20,654 nt of DNA from NCBI GenBank assembly GCA_019454865.1, contig JACFNJ010000017.1, positions 1 through 20,654 of the forward strand, in the 5' to 3' direction. Positions 1 to 8,341 of the stretch are shown here, piece by piece. The notes under the pieces were generated by a model. The model saw only the letters and a program-made list of their open reading frames with translations. It had not been told where the DNA came from and did not search any database. Source of the DNA: Bacteroidia bacterium. GTDB lineage: Bacteria; Bacteroidota; Bacteroidia; UKL13-3. Position 1 is the stretch's first letter; every line of letters begins with the position of its first letter. The translations under genes and the position numbers were made by a program.

Positions 1-613
1 CATTTAACATTCTAACTGTTCCATTAACACTTCCTTTGCTTCCGTTTAAAATGCGAATTACTAAGGTAGAGTCACTCATGGTTAATACCGAACCGCTGCT
101 AATATCAAGAGCCGAAGTGGTTCCATCATTTAAATTTAAGCTTTGTGCAAAGTAAAACGGAACATTTGTTAAATTACCAAGTGCAGAAACAACCATTGCT
201 GTGTTAGAAGTAATGCTTGAAACCTCACCATAAAAAGCATTTCCATTTGTAATTACATCTCCTTGTTTTAATTCGGTAGTAAATAAAGTTGAACTACCTG
301 TAACATTACCACTTGCGCGGCTAATAGTACCTGTAGCTTGTGTAGGTGCTTTGGCTATAAACCGCACATTGGCATTATTAATTATTCTTAGTTTACCTAT
401 TGTTTGTGTTGTTATTAATGTAGCACATGCGTTTGGTATGGTTGAGCCATTAAACACCAAAATATCATTGGCAGCCGGAGTATTACGTGCAGGGCTCCAA
501 CTTGAAGGTGAGTTCCAATCACCTCGTGTTACGTTCCATGTGTAAGTAGTTTGTGCAAGTGAATTAAAATAAAATGCACACAAAAGATTTAATAGTATAA
601 CAATTTTTTTCAT
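1..613 (-). CDS. Partial secreted surface protein, N-terminal 204 residues (adhesin-like)
   Basis: The frame is open from the ATG at 611-613 to the left edge with no stop, so the C-terminal part lies outside the window. The protein starts with a classic signal peptide: Lys-Lys, a hydrophobic core, then a cleavage site after SLA, leaving Gln as the first mature residue. The mature N-terminus (TYTWNVTRGDWNSPSSW) has the W-x-NW/SW pattern followed by a P..ANDILVF segment. This pattern is common at the start of large beta-rich Bacteroidota and planctomycete surface proteins, and the protein encoded divergently at 785 shares it (W35, NW41, DDVVF). The rest is Ser/Thr/Asn/Gly-rich with alternating hydrophobics, consistent with repeated beta-strands. 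By analogy with its neighbour I expect a T9SS sorting domain at the missing C-terminus, but that is inference. Exact function is unknown. A Bacteroidota-type promoter lies 25-56 bases upstream of the start. Confidence 0.85.
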   Translation of the reverse strand, partial: MKKIVILLNLLCAFYFNSLAQTTYTWNVTRGDWNSPSSWSPARNTPAANDILVFNGSTIPNACATLITTQTIGKLRIINNANVRFIAKAPTQATGTISRASGNVTGSSTLFTTELKQGDVITNGNAFYGEVSSITSNTAMVVSALGNLTNVPFYFAQSLNLNDGTTSALDISSGSVLTMSDSTLVIRILNGSKGSVNGTVRMLN

Positions 614-637
614 ATTAAATAAATTTAATCCGTACTG

Positions 638-669
638 CAAAAGTAAAGTTTATAAAGATTACTAAACAA
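638..669 (-). promoter_or_regulatory. Bacteroidota-type promoter for the leftward surface protein
   Basis: Read on the minus strand, TACTTTTG (638-645) matches the -7 consensus TAnnTTTG exactly. A TTG (667-669) lies 21 bases further upstream as a -33 element. Transcription would start about 20 bases before the ATG at 613. This is a consensus match only. Confidence 0.55.
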
Positions 670-714
670 TTGTAATACAATATTATTTTTCAATAATTTT
701 ATTTTACATAATAC

Positions 715-745
715 TTGAATATTTGCTGATTAGTGTATAAATTTG
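715..745 (+). promoter_or_regulatory. Bacteroidota-type promoter for the T9SS adhesin-like gene
   Basis: TAAATTTG at 738-745 matches TAnnTTTG exactly, and TTG at 715-717 lies 20 bases upstream in the -33 position. The predicted start of transcription falls inside the palindrome at 745-761, giving a leader of roughly 35 bases before the ATG at 785. It is back to back with the leftward promoter at 638-669. Confidence 0.55.
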
Positions 746-761
746 TGGTTTTAAAAACCAC
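745..761. repeat. Perfect 17-bp palindrome at the predicted transcription start
   Basis: GTGGTTTTAAAAACCAC is a perfect 8-bp inverted repeat around a single central base. It begins at the last base of the -7 element, so it overlaps the predicted transcription start of the gene at 785. It could be an operator for a dimeric regulator or a 5'-end mRNA hairpin. The sequence cannot decide between these. Confidence 0.5.
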
Positions 762-784
762 CATTAAACAAAACTTAATACGTT

Positions 785-2290
785 ATGAAAAAATATATAC
801 TTACAACTGTACTTTCAGTTTTATTTATTACGCCATTATTTGCCCAAACAGATTTTACATGGACAAATGGAAATGGAAGCAATACATGGAGTGATGACGG
901 CAATTGGCATGCTGGCGCAGCACCAACAAATTCAGACGATGTTGTTTTTGATGGTAATTATAGTAACGATGATTGCACATTAGATGGATTAGGAGCTGAG
1001 GCATATAGTATTACAATACAGAATGGATACAGTGGTATTATAACATTAACTAACAATACATCACTTTCAGTTGGAGACGGAGGAATTACTATTGCCGCAT
1101 CAGGGTTTTCCGGAAAAATTGAAATTGAAACCGACAACTCCATAACTACCCCATTCTTTTCTGTAGCTAATAATGTAGCTAATAATAGTATGACACTAAC
1201 CGTTGCAGGTTCTTTATATACTGGTAACTTTCAGATGCCAAGAGGTACTGCAAATGCAGGAAGTGCCCAAAATTTTGAAGTAGATGCAAGTGCTTATGGA
1301 GGTAGTTCAGGTGGATTTAATATTGCATCTTGTACTTTTACTGCTCCATCTGGTGAATTATTAATAAATGTAGTTGGTAGCGGAACACTTTCCGGATTAA
1401 GCTCAGGCTCATTTAATGCAAATGGAGGAACAGTAAAGGTATATTTTGCTGCCAATAAAAATCTTCCTTCTGGTTATACCGGAACAAATGGATTTAACAA
1501 CCTTACAATTACTTTAAATGCAATAACGAATAGAACAATCACTATTCCTGCAAATATTGATGTAAAAGGAAATTTAGTTTTAGTTTCTTCATCTACAAAT
1601 TATTTACATTTTGGAGGCTCAGGCACAAATCTAAATTTATATAAAAACTTAGATTTGACTGACTTTAATGCTACCGGTGGAAGTGGCTCTTCACAAGCAA
1701 CTTCACCTAATATAAATCTTGTAGGCAACACACAACAAAAAATAATTGGAAACTCTGACTTGACTAAAGAAGGTGGACTACTTCCTACCTTGGTAATAAA
1801 CCAAGCAAGTGGAGGTACTATTCAGTTTGAAAAACGTGTTAATTTAGGCAGAAGTTTAAAAATAGAAAGCAACGGATCAATTACTTGTACATCAAATTCA
1901 GTAATTGGTTTTTTGTCCGGTTTTTCTAATGAAACCATTAGTGGTGCAACGACATTAACCAACTTAGATTTAAAGGATTTAATAATTAACAAATCCGGTA
2001 AAAGCGTTTCTTTATCAAGCTTTACACCAAATATACGCATAAGTGGAGTAATGACTATACCTGCAGGTACATATAATACAAACAACCAATTGATATTTCG
2101 CTCAACCTCTAACTCAGCAAGTGGGCAACTTGGTGAAGTATCAGGTACATTAAGCGGCAATGCAACAGTAGAGCGATTTATAGCAGGAGCTACCGGTAGA
2201 AAATGGAGATTTCTTGCATCACCAATAACAACTTCCAATTACAGGAGCAGGTACCGGAGGAAATTGTGCAACGGATACCAAAAACTCTAA
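785..2290 (+). CDS. T9SS-exported adhesin-like protein, N-terminal part of a frameshifted gene
   Basis: 501 codons read from an ATG that follows a good promoter. Residues 1-20 are a signal peptide (MKKY, hydrophobic core, LFA/Q). Residues 26-57 carry the W..NW...P...DDVVF pattern found at the start of many Bacteroidota surface proteins and shared with the divergent gene to its left. Residues 60-460 are rich in Gly, Ser, Thr and Asn with regular strand-like spacing, as in beta-helix or beta-sandwich adhesins. Residues 472-483 (RKWRFLASPITT) form a motif that in this protein type is followed by a Trp-containing segment and an ITG.G motif. Here the frame instead runs into a basic, unrelated tail (YRSRYRRK) and stops. 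The expected continuation, ITGAGTGGN, lies in another frame from 2238. I therefore read this as the front part of one gene ending at 3875, broken by an indel, real or from assembly. Confidence 0.8.
   Translation: MKKYILTTVLSVLFITPLFAQTDFTWTNGNGSNTWSDDGNWHAGAAPTNSDDVVFDGNYSNDDCTLDGLGAEAYSITIQNGYSGIITLTNNTSLSVGDGGITIAASGFSGKIEIETDNSITTPFFSVANNVANNSMTLTVAGSLYTGNFQMPRGTANAGSAQNFEVDASAYGGSSGGFNIASCTFTAPSGELLINVVGSGTLSGLSSGSFNANGGTVKVYFAANKNLPSGYTGTNGFNNLTITLNAITNRTITIPANIDVKGNLVLVSSSTNYLHFGGSGTNLNLYKNLDLTDFNATGGSGSSQATSPNINLVGNTQQKIIGNSDLTKEGGLLPTLVINQASGGTIQFEKRVNLGRSLKIESNGSITCTSNSVIGFLSGFSNETISGATTLTNLDLKDLIINKSGKSVSLSSFTPNIRISGVMTIPAGTYNTNNQLIFRSTSNSASGQLGEVSGTLSGNATVERFIAGATGRKWRFLASPITTSNYRSRYRRKLCNGYQKL
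2226..2290 (+). other. Frameshift/deletion junction in the adhesin-like gene
   Basis: The upstream frame is coding-like up to about 2240. The downstream frame is blocked by a TAA at 2226-2228 and is coding-like from about 2238 (ITGAGTGG) onwards. The switch must lie between these points, and the upstream frame ends at the stop at 2288-2290. Removing one base, or restoring 3n+2 bases, reconnects the two. Related proteins as I recall them carry a longer, Trp-containing stretch between the FLASP and ITG motifs, which favours a small deletion over a single inserted base. That preference is inference. Confidence 0.7.
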
Positions 2291-3875
2291 CGGATTTGAT
2301 GCAAGTACAACCAATTCAGCAAGTATATACACATATAATGAAGGTACCGGAGCATGGGCAGCAATAGCTAATACAACAAGTACCAATTTAGCTTCAAAAA
2401 CAGGCTATCGTGTTTTTGTACGTGGTGCACGTTCGCAAGGTTGTACACTATTAGGTGCAACACCGCCTTCACCTAACAATGTAACATTAAGCGCATCCGG
2501 TTCATTATTAACAGGTACACAAACTATTAATGTAACCAAAGGTACCGGAAGTGGTTGGAATTTGGTTGGTAATCCGTTTCAAGCAATTATTGATTGGGAT
2601 AATATTTCACGTACTAATGTTGCTGCTACTTATTATACATTTAACCCAAATGCCGGTGTAAGCGGTAATGGTGCTTATGGAACATATACAGCAAGTGGCA
2701 GTGGTACAAATAACGTTACCAGATATATTGGACCCGGACAAGCATTTTGGGTTGAAGCAACAGCAGCTACCGGTTCTATTCAAATAGAGGAAGCAGACAA
2801 AGATGTAACACAAACAAGTGCTGCTACTACCTTATTTAAAGCAGACTCATCCAAAGGTGTTTCAATTAAAGTATTAGATGTTGCTGATCATTCTGATGAA
2901 ATAATTTTAGACTTTGCTTCAAATGCAACATTTTGTTTTGATAATATAGATGCTCAGAAATTTCAATTTGCAAGCAATGGAGGAAATATCGCTTCATATA
3001 ACTCAGCTTGCCCTACAATTCGTTATGCTGTAAATAATATTCCATCATTAAATATTAACAGAATTGATACAGTTTATTTGCATTTAAAATTACCTACAAA
3101 CACTAGTGCAAACTACCGCTTAACATTTGACAGATTACTAAATGTAGATGCACAATACGATGTGTTTTTAACTGATGCATTCACAAATAATTTATATAAT
3201 TTAAGAACTAGCCCTGTTTACAACTTTAGTACTATTGCTAATAATGCTGCTACACAAGGTGCAAATCGTTTTAGCATTATTATAGGCAAAAATTTAAATC
3301 CATTACCAGTTAAATTGGTCAATTTTACTGCTGCTAAAGAAAAGAATACAACTCGCTTAACCTGGAATACTACTACTGAAATTAACAGTAAATTATTTAT
3401 AATTGAAAGAAGCACTGATGGTATTGACTTTAGTGAAATAGGTGTAGTAAGCGCTAAAGGAAATTCTACAGTTAAAGTTAGCTACCAATTTAGTGATTTA
3501 AACCCTAAAATGGGAGAAAACAATTTCTATCGTTTAAAAAGTGTAGATAGAGATGGCAAATTTGAATACAGCATTATTCAAATAGTAAGTTTTGAGAATG
3601 ATGTAGAGAAAAACACTGAAATAGCAACAAATTTATATCCTGTACCGGCAAATGATTTTGTAGAACTTTCTATAAACTCAAATGTTAGTGGTGCTATTGA
3701 TTATGAAATTTATGACATAACAGGTCAGCTTGTAGCAGAAGCCGTAAACATGGAAACAGGAAATAACAATGAACTAAAAGTAAACTTAAATCCTAACTTA
3801 AAGAGTGGAGTTTATTTTATAGTATTAACGGATGAATTTGGCAACTCACAACGATTGAAATTTATTAAAAAATAA
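2238..3875 (+). pseudogene. C-terminal part of the frameshifted adhesin-like gene, with T9SS sorting domain
   Basis: About 545 codons with no plausible start of their own; the TTG at 2562 is only an internal codon of NLVGNPF. The first part (ITGAGTGG, NGFDAST, SIYTYNE, GWNLVGNPFQ) continues the motif series cut off in the upstream frame. A beta-sandwich-like region follows, about 2820-3290. Then comes the LPVKLVNFTA block (3303 on) with LTWNTTTEIN, IERSTDG and FYRLKSVDRDG, the fibronectin-like module that commonly precedes the sorting signal. The end (from LYPVPAND at 3633 through IYDITGQLV and LKSGVYFIVLTD to a terminal KFIKK) is a T9SS type A sorting domain. This directs the protein through the T9SS to the cell surface or outside. 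The recombined product would be about 1,030 residues. Codon use and base composition match across the junction, so the break looks recent or technical. Confidence 0.85.
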
Positions 3876-3892
3876 AACAAGATAGGTTCAAT

Positions 3893-3918
3893 AAAAAAGC
3901 GGGCAAGCCCGCTTTTTT
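3893..3918. terminator. Bidirectional intrinsic terminator
   Basis: GCGGG-CAAG-CCCGC flanked by A6 on the left and T6 on the right forms a GC-rich hairpin followed by a U-run on either strand. It lies 18 bases after the adhesin stop, and its right arm overlaps the stop codon of the leftward exonuclease gene (3917-3919). It is well placed to end both convergent transcripts. Confidence 0.85.
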
Positions 3919-4684
3919 ATTGTTTAAAGATTTTCAATTTTATTTGAGTTAGTCGCTTTTTTGTTTCTTGTGCAAAATCATTTTGCATCATCCAATCGTA
4001 ATAACCTAAATCGGTATTAAAAACATCTTCTACAAGTTTTCCTTTGTATTTACCAAAGTTAAAAATTGGCTTATTATCTTTATTGAATATCATTCTTCCT
4101 GCCAAATCAACGTTTCTATCTTGTTTGGTAAAATTATGAAGAAAATTCAAATCATTTTGTAACTCCTGGTATCGCTCAATTTGAGCTTTAAGTACTTCTA
4201 AAGTAGCACGCGTATCTGCTTCGGCTGAATGTGCATTTTCCAATGTTTGATTGCAATAAAACTTATAAGCAGCACTTAAATTACGAGGTTCCATTAAAAA
4301 AAATATTCGCTGTGCATCTACAAATTTTCTATTATCCACATCAAACTCAACATCTGCACGCAAAAACTCTTCAACTAACAATGGAAAATCAAATTTATTG
4401 GAATTAAATCCGGCAAAATCACAACCTACAAATTCATTAGCCAGGTCTTTTGCTTTTGCTTTAAAAATTGGTTCGTTTTTCACATCCTCATCATATATCC
4501 CATGAATTTTACTTACCTCAATAGGTATGTGCATCTCCGGATTAAAACGATAGGTTTTAGCTATTTCCGAGCCATCCGGCATAACCTTGATGTACGAAAG
4601 TTCAACAATTCTATCTGAATTAATATTGATTCCGGTTGTTTCTAAATCAAAAACAACCAAGGGTCTTTTTAGGTTTAACTTCAT
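3917..4684 (-). CDS. DnaQ-like DEDDh 3'-5' exonuclease with ExoX-like C-terminal domain
   Basis: 255 residues. The Exo I motif FDLETTG gives D13 and E15. Exo II is GFNSNKFDFPLL with D99. Exo III is HSAEADT with H152 and D157. All four DEDDh metal and catalytic residues are therefore present, and 3'-5' exonuclease activity on DNA or RNA is likely. The C-terminal 50 residues (FNFGKYKGKLVEDV...YYDWMM) resemble the small domain at the C-terminus of exodeoxyribonuclease X-type proteins. That separates it from a stand-alone Pol III epsilon subunit, which ends in a polymerase-binding tail. The role is probably repair or nucleic-acid turnover, with the substrate unknown. It starts 4 bases after the purB stop and is likely co-transcribed with it. 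Confidence 0.9.
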   Translation of the reverse strand: MKLNLKRPLVVFDLETTGININSDRIVELSYIKVMPDGSEIAKTYRFNPEMHIPIEVSKIHGIYDEDVKNEPIFKAKAKDLANEFVGCDFAGFNSNKFDFPLLVEEFLRADVEFDVDNRKFVDAQRIFFLMEPRNLSAAYKFYCNQTLENAHSAEADTRATLEVLKAQIERYQELQNDLNFLHNFTKQDRNVDLAGRMIFNKDNKPIFNFGKYKGKLVEDVFNTDLGYYDWMMQNDFAQETKKRLTQIKLKIFKQ

Positions 4685-4688
4685 TCGT

Positions 4689-6035
4689 TTAAAATACTCC
4701 AGTGTAATTGTGCGGGCTAATTTTTTTCAATTCTGTTTTAACTTTTGCATTTATTTTCAAGCTGTCAATAAAAGCATGTAAACTTTTTTGAGTTACCTTA
4801 CTGTTAGTTCGTGTAAGTTCTTTCAATGCTTCGTAAGGTTTCGGATAACCTTCACGCCTAAGTATGGTTTGAATAGCCTCAGCACATACAGCCCAATTGT
4901 CTTCTAAATCTTTTTCAATAGCACTTGTATTAAGCAAAAGCTTATTTAATCCTTTTAAGATACTTTTATAAGCAATTAGGCTATGCGCTAATGGCACACC
5001 AATATTACGCAATACCGTTGAATCGGTTAAATCGCGCTGCAAGCGAGATATGGGCAATTTTGCTGACAAATGTTCAAATACAGCATTTGCAATACCAAGA
5101 TTACCTTCGGCATTTTCAAAATCAATTGGGTTAACCTTATGCGGCATAGCAGATGAGCCTACTTCACCTTTTTTGAGTTGCTGCTTGAAATATTCCATTG
5201 AAATATATTGCCAAAAGTCGCGACACAAATCAAGTAAAATGGTATTTATCCGTTTGTAATTATCAAACATTGCAGCAAGGTTGTCATAATGTTCAATTTG
5301 GGTAGTATATTGGCTTCTTTTCAATCCTAATCCATCCAAAAACTTGTTACTAAATTCAACCCAATCGTGTTTAGGATATGAAACCCGATGAGCATTAAAG
5401 TTACCGGTTGCCCCCCCAAATTTAGCACTATACGGTATTTGCTTAAACAAGTTAATTTGTGCTTCTATCCTTTCAACAAATACTAAAACCTCTTTACCAA
5501 GTTTAGTTGGAGATGCCGGTTGGCCATGTGTATGAGCAAGAATGGGAATGTTTTTCCAAGCCTTTGCCAAGTTTTTCAATTTATCCAACAAAGCCAATAG
5601 TTCAGGCAGCATTACTTGCAAATTAGCTTCCATTAAACTTAATGGAATTGCTGTGTTATTAATATCCTGAGATGTTAAACCAAAATGAACAAACTCACTT
5701 ATCTCACTTAAATCCAATTGAGCTAACTTTTCTTTAACAAAATACTCTACAGCCTTAACATCATGATTAGTTACTTTTTCAGTTTCTTTAATAGCAATAG
5801 CATCTTTCTCAGAAAAAAGTAAATAAATATCACGCAAAGCTTTCTTATCAGCCACACTTATTCTTCCTTTCATTTGCGGCAATGGAATTTCAGCCAAGGC
5901 AATTAAATATTCAATTTCAATTAAAACACGAAACTGAATTAAAGCATATTCGCTGAAATACTTTGAGAGTAGAGTTGTTTGTTTATTATACCTTCCGTCA
6001 ATTGGGGAAATAGCAAATAATGAGAAATTTTCCAT
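4689..6035 (-). CDS. purB: Adenylosuccinate lyase
   Basis: Catalyses two steps: SAICAR to AICAR in de novo purine synthesis, and adenylosuccinate to AMP, both releasing fumarate. About 448 residues, normal for the longer E. coli-like PurB type. The N-terminus SPIDGRY, the LAHTHGQPASPTK histidine region (about residues 166-178) and the fumarate lyase signature GSSAMPHKVNP (about 293-303) are all intact. The signature carries the flexible-loop catalytic serine. I chose the ATG at 6033-6035 because MENFSLFAISPIDGRY matches the usual N-terminus. An in-frame ATG at 6048-6050 would add five residues (MYFRG). It is the first gene of a leftward pair with the exonuclease, 4 bases apart. A run of seven G on the coding strand (5411-5417) encodes part of a GGATGN segment and stays in frame. 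Confidence 0.97.
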   Translation of the reverse strand: MENFSLFAISPIDGRYNKQTTLLSKYFSEYALIQFRVLIEIEYLIALAEIPLPQMKGRISVADKKALRDIYLLFSEKDAIAIKETEKVTNHDVKAVEYFVKEKLAQLDLSEISEFVHFGLTSQDINNTAIPLSLMEANLQVMLPELLALLDKLKNLAKAWKNIPILAHTHGQPASPTKLGKEVLVFVERIEAQINLFKQIPYSAKFGGATGNFNAHRVSYPKHDWVEFSNKFLDGLGLKRSQYTTQIEHYDNLAAMFDNYKRINTILLDLCRDFWQYISMEYFKQQLKKGEVGSSAMPHKVNPIDFENAEGNLGIANAVFEHLSAKLPISRLQRDLTDSTVLRNIGVPLAHSLIAYKSILKGLNKLLLNTSAIEKDLEDNWAVCAEAIQTILRREGYPKPYEALKELTRTNSKVTQKSLHAFIDSLKINAKVKTELKKISPHNYTGVF

Positions 6036-6187
6036 GCCTCGAAAATACATCAGATTTTAGAGTTGTGCTTGTTTATTTTTTCAGAAGGAAAAATTTTTCA
6101 AAATATAACAGCCCAGATTAAAGCGAACAATTACTATCAATAATGTGAAAGATATTTTGCAAATTTGGAATCTTAATTTTATTTAAA

Positions 6188-7957
6188 ATGAAACAATTTT
6201 TAAAATACACTTTTGCAACAATAGTTGGCAGTTTGATTTCGTTTTTACTGCTTGTTTTCATATTTATTTTTACAGTAAGTGCAATGGTTTCTGCATTTGA
6301 TAAGGAGGAAATAAAAGAACTAAAAAACAACAGTATTTTAACACTTAAATTAGATTATGTAATACCGGAAAGAACCAGTAAAAATCCATTTGAAAGTATG
6401 GATTTAAGTTTTACTCCAACTAAATTAAATAGCGGATTGAATGACATACTTAAAGCAATAAAAGAAGCTAAAACAAATGAAAACATCAAGGGCATATATT
6501 TAAATGTTAGCATATCACCCAATAGCTATGCCACGCTTGAATCAATAAGAGAAGCATTAATAGATTTTAAAACCAGTAAAAAATTTATAATAGCTTATGG
6601 TGAAGTATTAGAAGAACATAGTTACTACATTGCCAGTGTAGCTGATGAAATATATTTAAACCCATCCGGAGAGTTATTGTTAGATGGTTTCAGTAATAGC
6701 ACACCGTATTTAAAAGGTTTGTTTGACAAACTGGGAATTGAGCCACAACTTATTCGTCATGGAAAATATAAGGCAGCGGGAGAGCCGTTGATTACAAACA
6801 AAATGAGTGATGAAAACAGAAAACAAATTGAAGCATATACAGGAAGCATATTCAATAATTTTTGTGATGACATTGCAAAATCAAGGAATTTAAAAACAGA
6901 TGAGTTAATAGAAATTATTAATGAATTAAAGGTACAATCACCGGAAGACGCAAAAAAACTCGGGTTAATTACCAATATTTTATTTGAGGATGAAGTATTG
7001 GAAATATTAACTAAGAAAACAGGTGTTGAAAAATATAAAGATGTAACTAGTGTTTCATCGGAAGAGCTTGCCAAACACGCTAAAAACACACCGTACAGTG
7101 TTAAAGAAAAAATTGCTGTAGTTTATTGTGTTGGTGATATTGTAAGTGGAAACAGCGATAAAAACACGATGGGTTCAACTACAATTGTTGAAAGCATAAG
7201 AAAAGCAAAAGAAGACAGTACAATTAAAGCCGTGGTACTACGTGTAAACTCGCCTGGTGGAAGTGCAATGGCAAGTGATGTAATATGGCGAGAAGTAAAA
7301 CTTACTAAAAAAATAAAACCGGTAATAGTATCAATGGGAGATATGGCAGCAAGTGGCGGGTATTATATAGCCTGCCCGGCAAATACCATAGTGGCTCAAA
7401 AAAATACAATTACAGGAAGCATCGGAGTTTTTGCTTTATTGATAAATGCACAAAAATTGATAAAAGAAAAATTAGGAATAAATGTTGAAACGGTAAAGTT
7501 TGGCAAATATGCAGATATGGGTACAACAAACAGGGCATTAACTGACGAAGAAAAACAAATAATGCAACGCTACATTGACCGAATTTATACTGATTTTATT
7601 GAGAAAGTAGCTGAAGGAAGAAACTTGAAAAAGGAATTTGTTGATAGTATTGCGCAAGGCAGAGTGTGGAGCGGAACGGATGCAAAAGCAATAGGGCTTA
7701 TTGATGAATACGGTGGATTGGATAAAGCAATTGAAATTGCAGCCAAGCAAGCATCTATTGACAAATACAGAATTATCAATTATCCCGAACAAAAATCAGC
7801 ATTGGATGAATTGATGAATAATTTAAGTATGGAAGCATCTGCATATTGGTTGCGATACCAAATGGGTGAACAATATACCTGGTACAAACAAGTGAAAGAT
7901 GCAACCAAATACGAAGGTTTGCAAATGCGTGTACCTGTACAATCTTCCATTCAATAA
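6188..7957 (+). CDS. sppA: Signal peptide peptidase SppA, 67-kDa type
   Basis: A membrane-anchored serine protease that degrades signal peptides left after export. 589 residues, matching the long two-repeat (E. coli-like) form rather than the short Gram-positive form. Residues about 10-35 are a strongly hydrophobic N-terminal anchor, leaving the rest outside the cytoplasm. The catalytic Ser-Lys dyad is visible: K195 in GKYKAAGEPL from the first half and S389 in GDMAASGGYY from the second half. The surrounding NSPGGSAMASD, TGSIGVF and GRVWSGTDAKAIGLID segments are typical of the family. It is divergent from purB across a 152-base gap. The zinc-ribbon gene starts 18 bases after its stop and probably shares the transcript. 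Confidence 0.97.
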   Translation: MKQFLKYTFATIVGSLISFLLLVFIFIFTVSAMVSAFDKEEIKELKNNSILTLKLDYVIPERTSKNPFESMDLSFTPTKLNSGLNDILKAIKEAKTNENIKGIYLNVSISPNSYATLESIREALIDFKTSKKFIIAYGEVLEEHSYYIASVADEIYLNPSGELLLDGFSNSTPYLKGLFDKLGIEPQLIRHGKYKAAGEPLITNKMSDENRKQIEAYTGSIFNNFCDDIAKSRNLKTDELIEIINELKVQSPEDAKKLGLITNILFEDEVLEILTKKTGVEKYKDVTSVSSEELAKHAKNTPYSVKEKIAVVYCVGDIVSGNSDKNTMGSTTIVESIRKAKEDSTIKAVVLRVNSPGGSAMASDVIWREVKLTKKIKPVIVSMGDMAASGGYYIACPANTIVAQKNTITGSIGVFALLINAQKLIKEKLGINVETVKFGKYADMGTTNRALTDEEKQIMQRYIDRIYTDFIEKVAEGRNLKKEFVDSIAQGRVWSGTDAKAIGLIDEYGGLDKAIEIAAKQASIDKYRIINYPEQKSALDELMNNLSMEASAYWLRYQMGEQYTWYKQVKDATKYEGLQMRVPVQSSIQ

Positions 7958-7975
7958 CAGTTTATAATTACGGTT

Positions 7976-8341
7976 ATGCAATCTGCAAAGAAAATATGCT
8001 TGAGTTGTGGCTCAGAGGTTCAGGGGAGGTCGGATAAGAAATTTTGTGATGACCAATGCCGTACTACATACAATAACCAATTTAAAACAGAACCCAAAAT
8101 AGTTAAAGACATCAATACACAACTCAAGCGAAATAGAAAAATATTAGAAGAATTTGTACCACCTGAAACCGGAAAAATAAATGTATCGCAACAAAAGCTG
8201 ATTGATAAAGGATTTAATTTTTCGTACCACACACATTTATACCAAACCAAAACCGGAACTGTATATACTTTTATTTACGATTACGGTTGGCTAAAATTAG
8301 ACGAACAGTTATACATGTTAGTAAAACGAAAAGAATCTTAA
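7976..8341 (+). CDS. Small zinc-ribbon protein of unknown function
   Basis: 121 residues. The N-terminus carries four cysteines, C8-x2-C11 and C24-x3-C28, in KICLSCGSEVQGRSDKKFC: a treble-clef or zinc-ribbon arrangement like the short zinc-ribbon domains that recur in conserved Bacteroidota hypothetical proteins. A basic, probably helical linker follows (about 40-60), then a C-terminal region rich in Tyr, Phe and Lys (NFSYHTHLYQTKTGTVYTF) that looks like a small beta domain. There is no signal peptide or membrane segment, so it is cytoplasmic. The zinc site and basic character suggest nucleic-acid or protein binding, but nothing assigns a substrate. It lies 18 bases behind sppA. Its TAA stop overlaps the stop of the convergent methyltransferase gene through a shared TTAA. 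Confidence 0.85.
   Translation: MQSAKKICLSCGSEVQGRSDKKFCDDQCRTTYNNQFKTEPKIVKDINTQLKRNRKILEEFVPPETGKINVSQQKLIDKGFNFSYHTHLYQTKTGTVYTFIYDYGWLKLDEQLYMLVKRKES

Noticed and set aside
351..545. 64-codon rightward open frame with a hydrophobic start
   Set aside because: It lies entirely antisense to the leftward surface protein, whose frame is open from 613 to the edge with a signal peptide and promoter. The hydrophobic start is a by-product.
2562..2564. TTG as a separate start for the downstream adhesin fragment
   Set aside because: It is an internal Leu codon of GWNLVGNPF; coding similarity continues upstream in the same frame to 2238, and there is no promoter.
6048..6050. Upstream ATG for purB
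   Set aside because: It adds MYFRG, which is not part of the usual PurB N-terminus; the ATG at 6033-6035 gives the expected start. It cannot be fully excluded.
6152..6168. Promoter for sppA around TATTTTGCAAATTTG
   Set aside because: The candidate -7 has a mismatch at a fixed position and no -33 TTG at the right distance; too weak to annotate.
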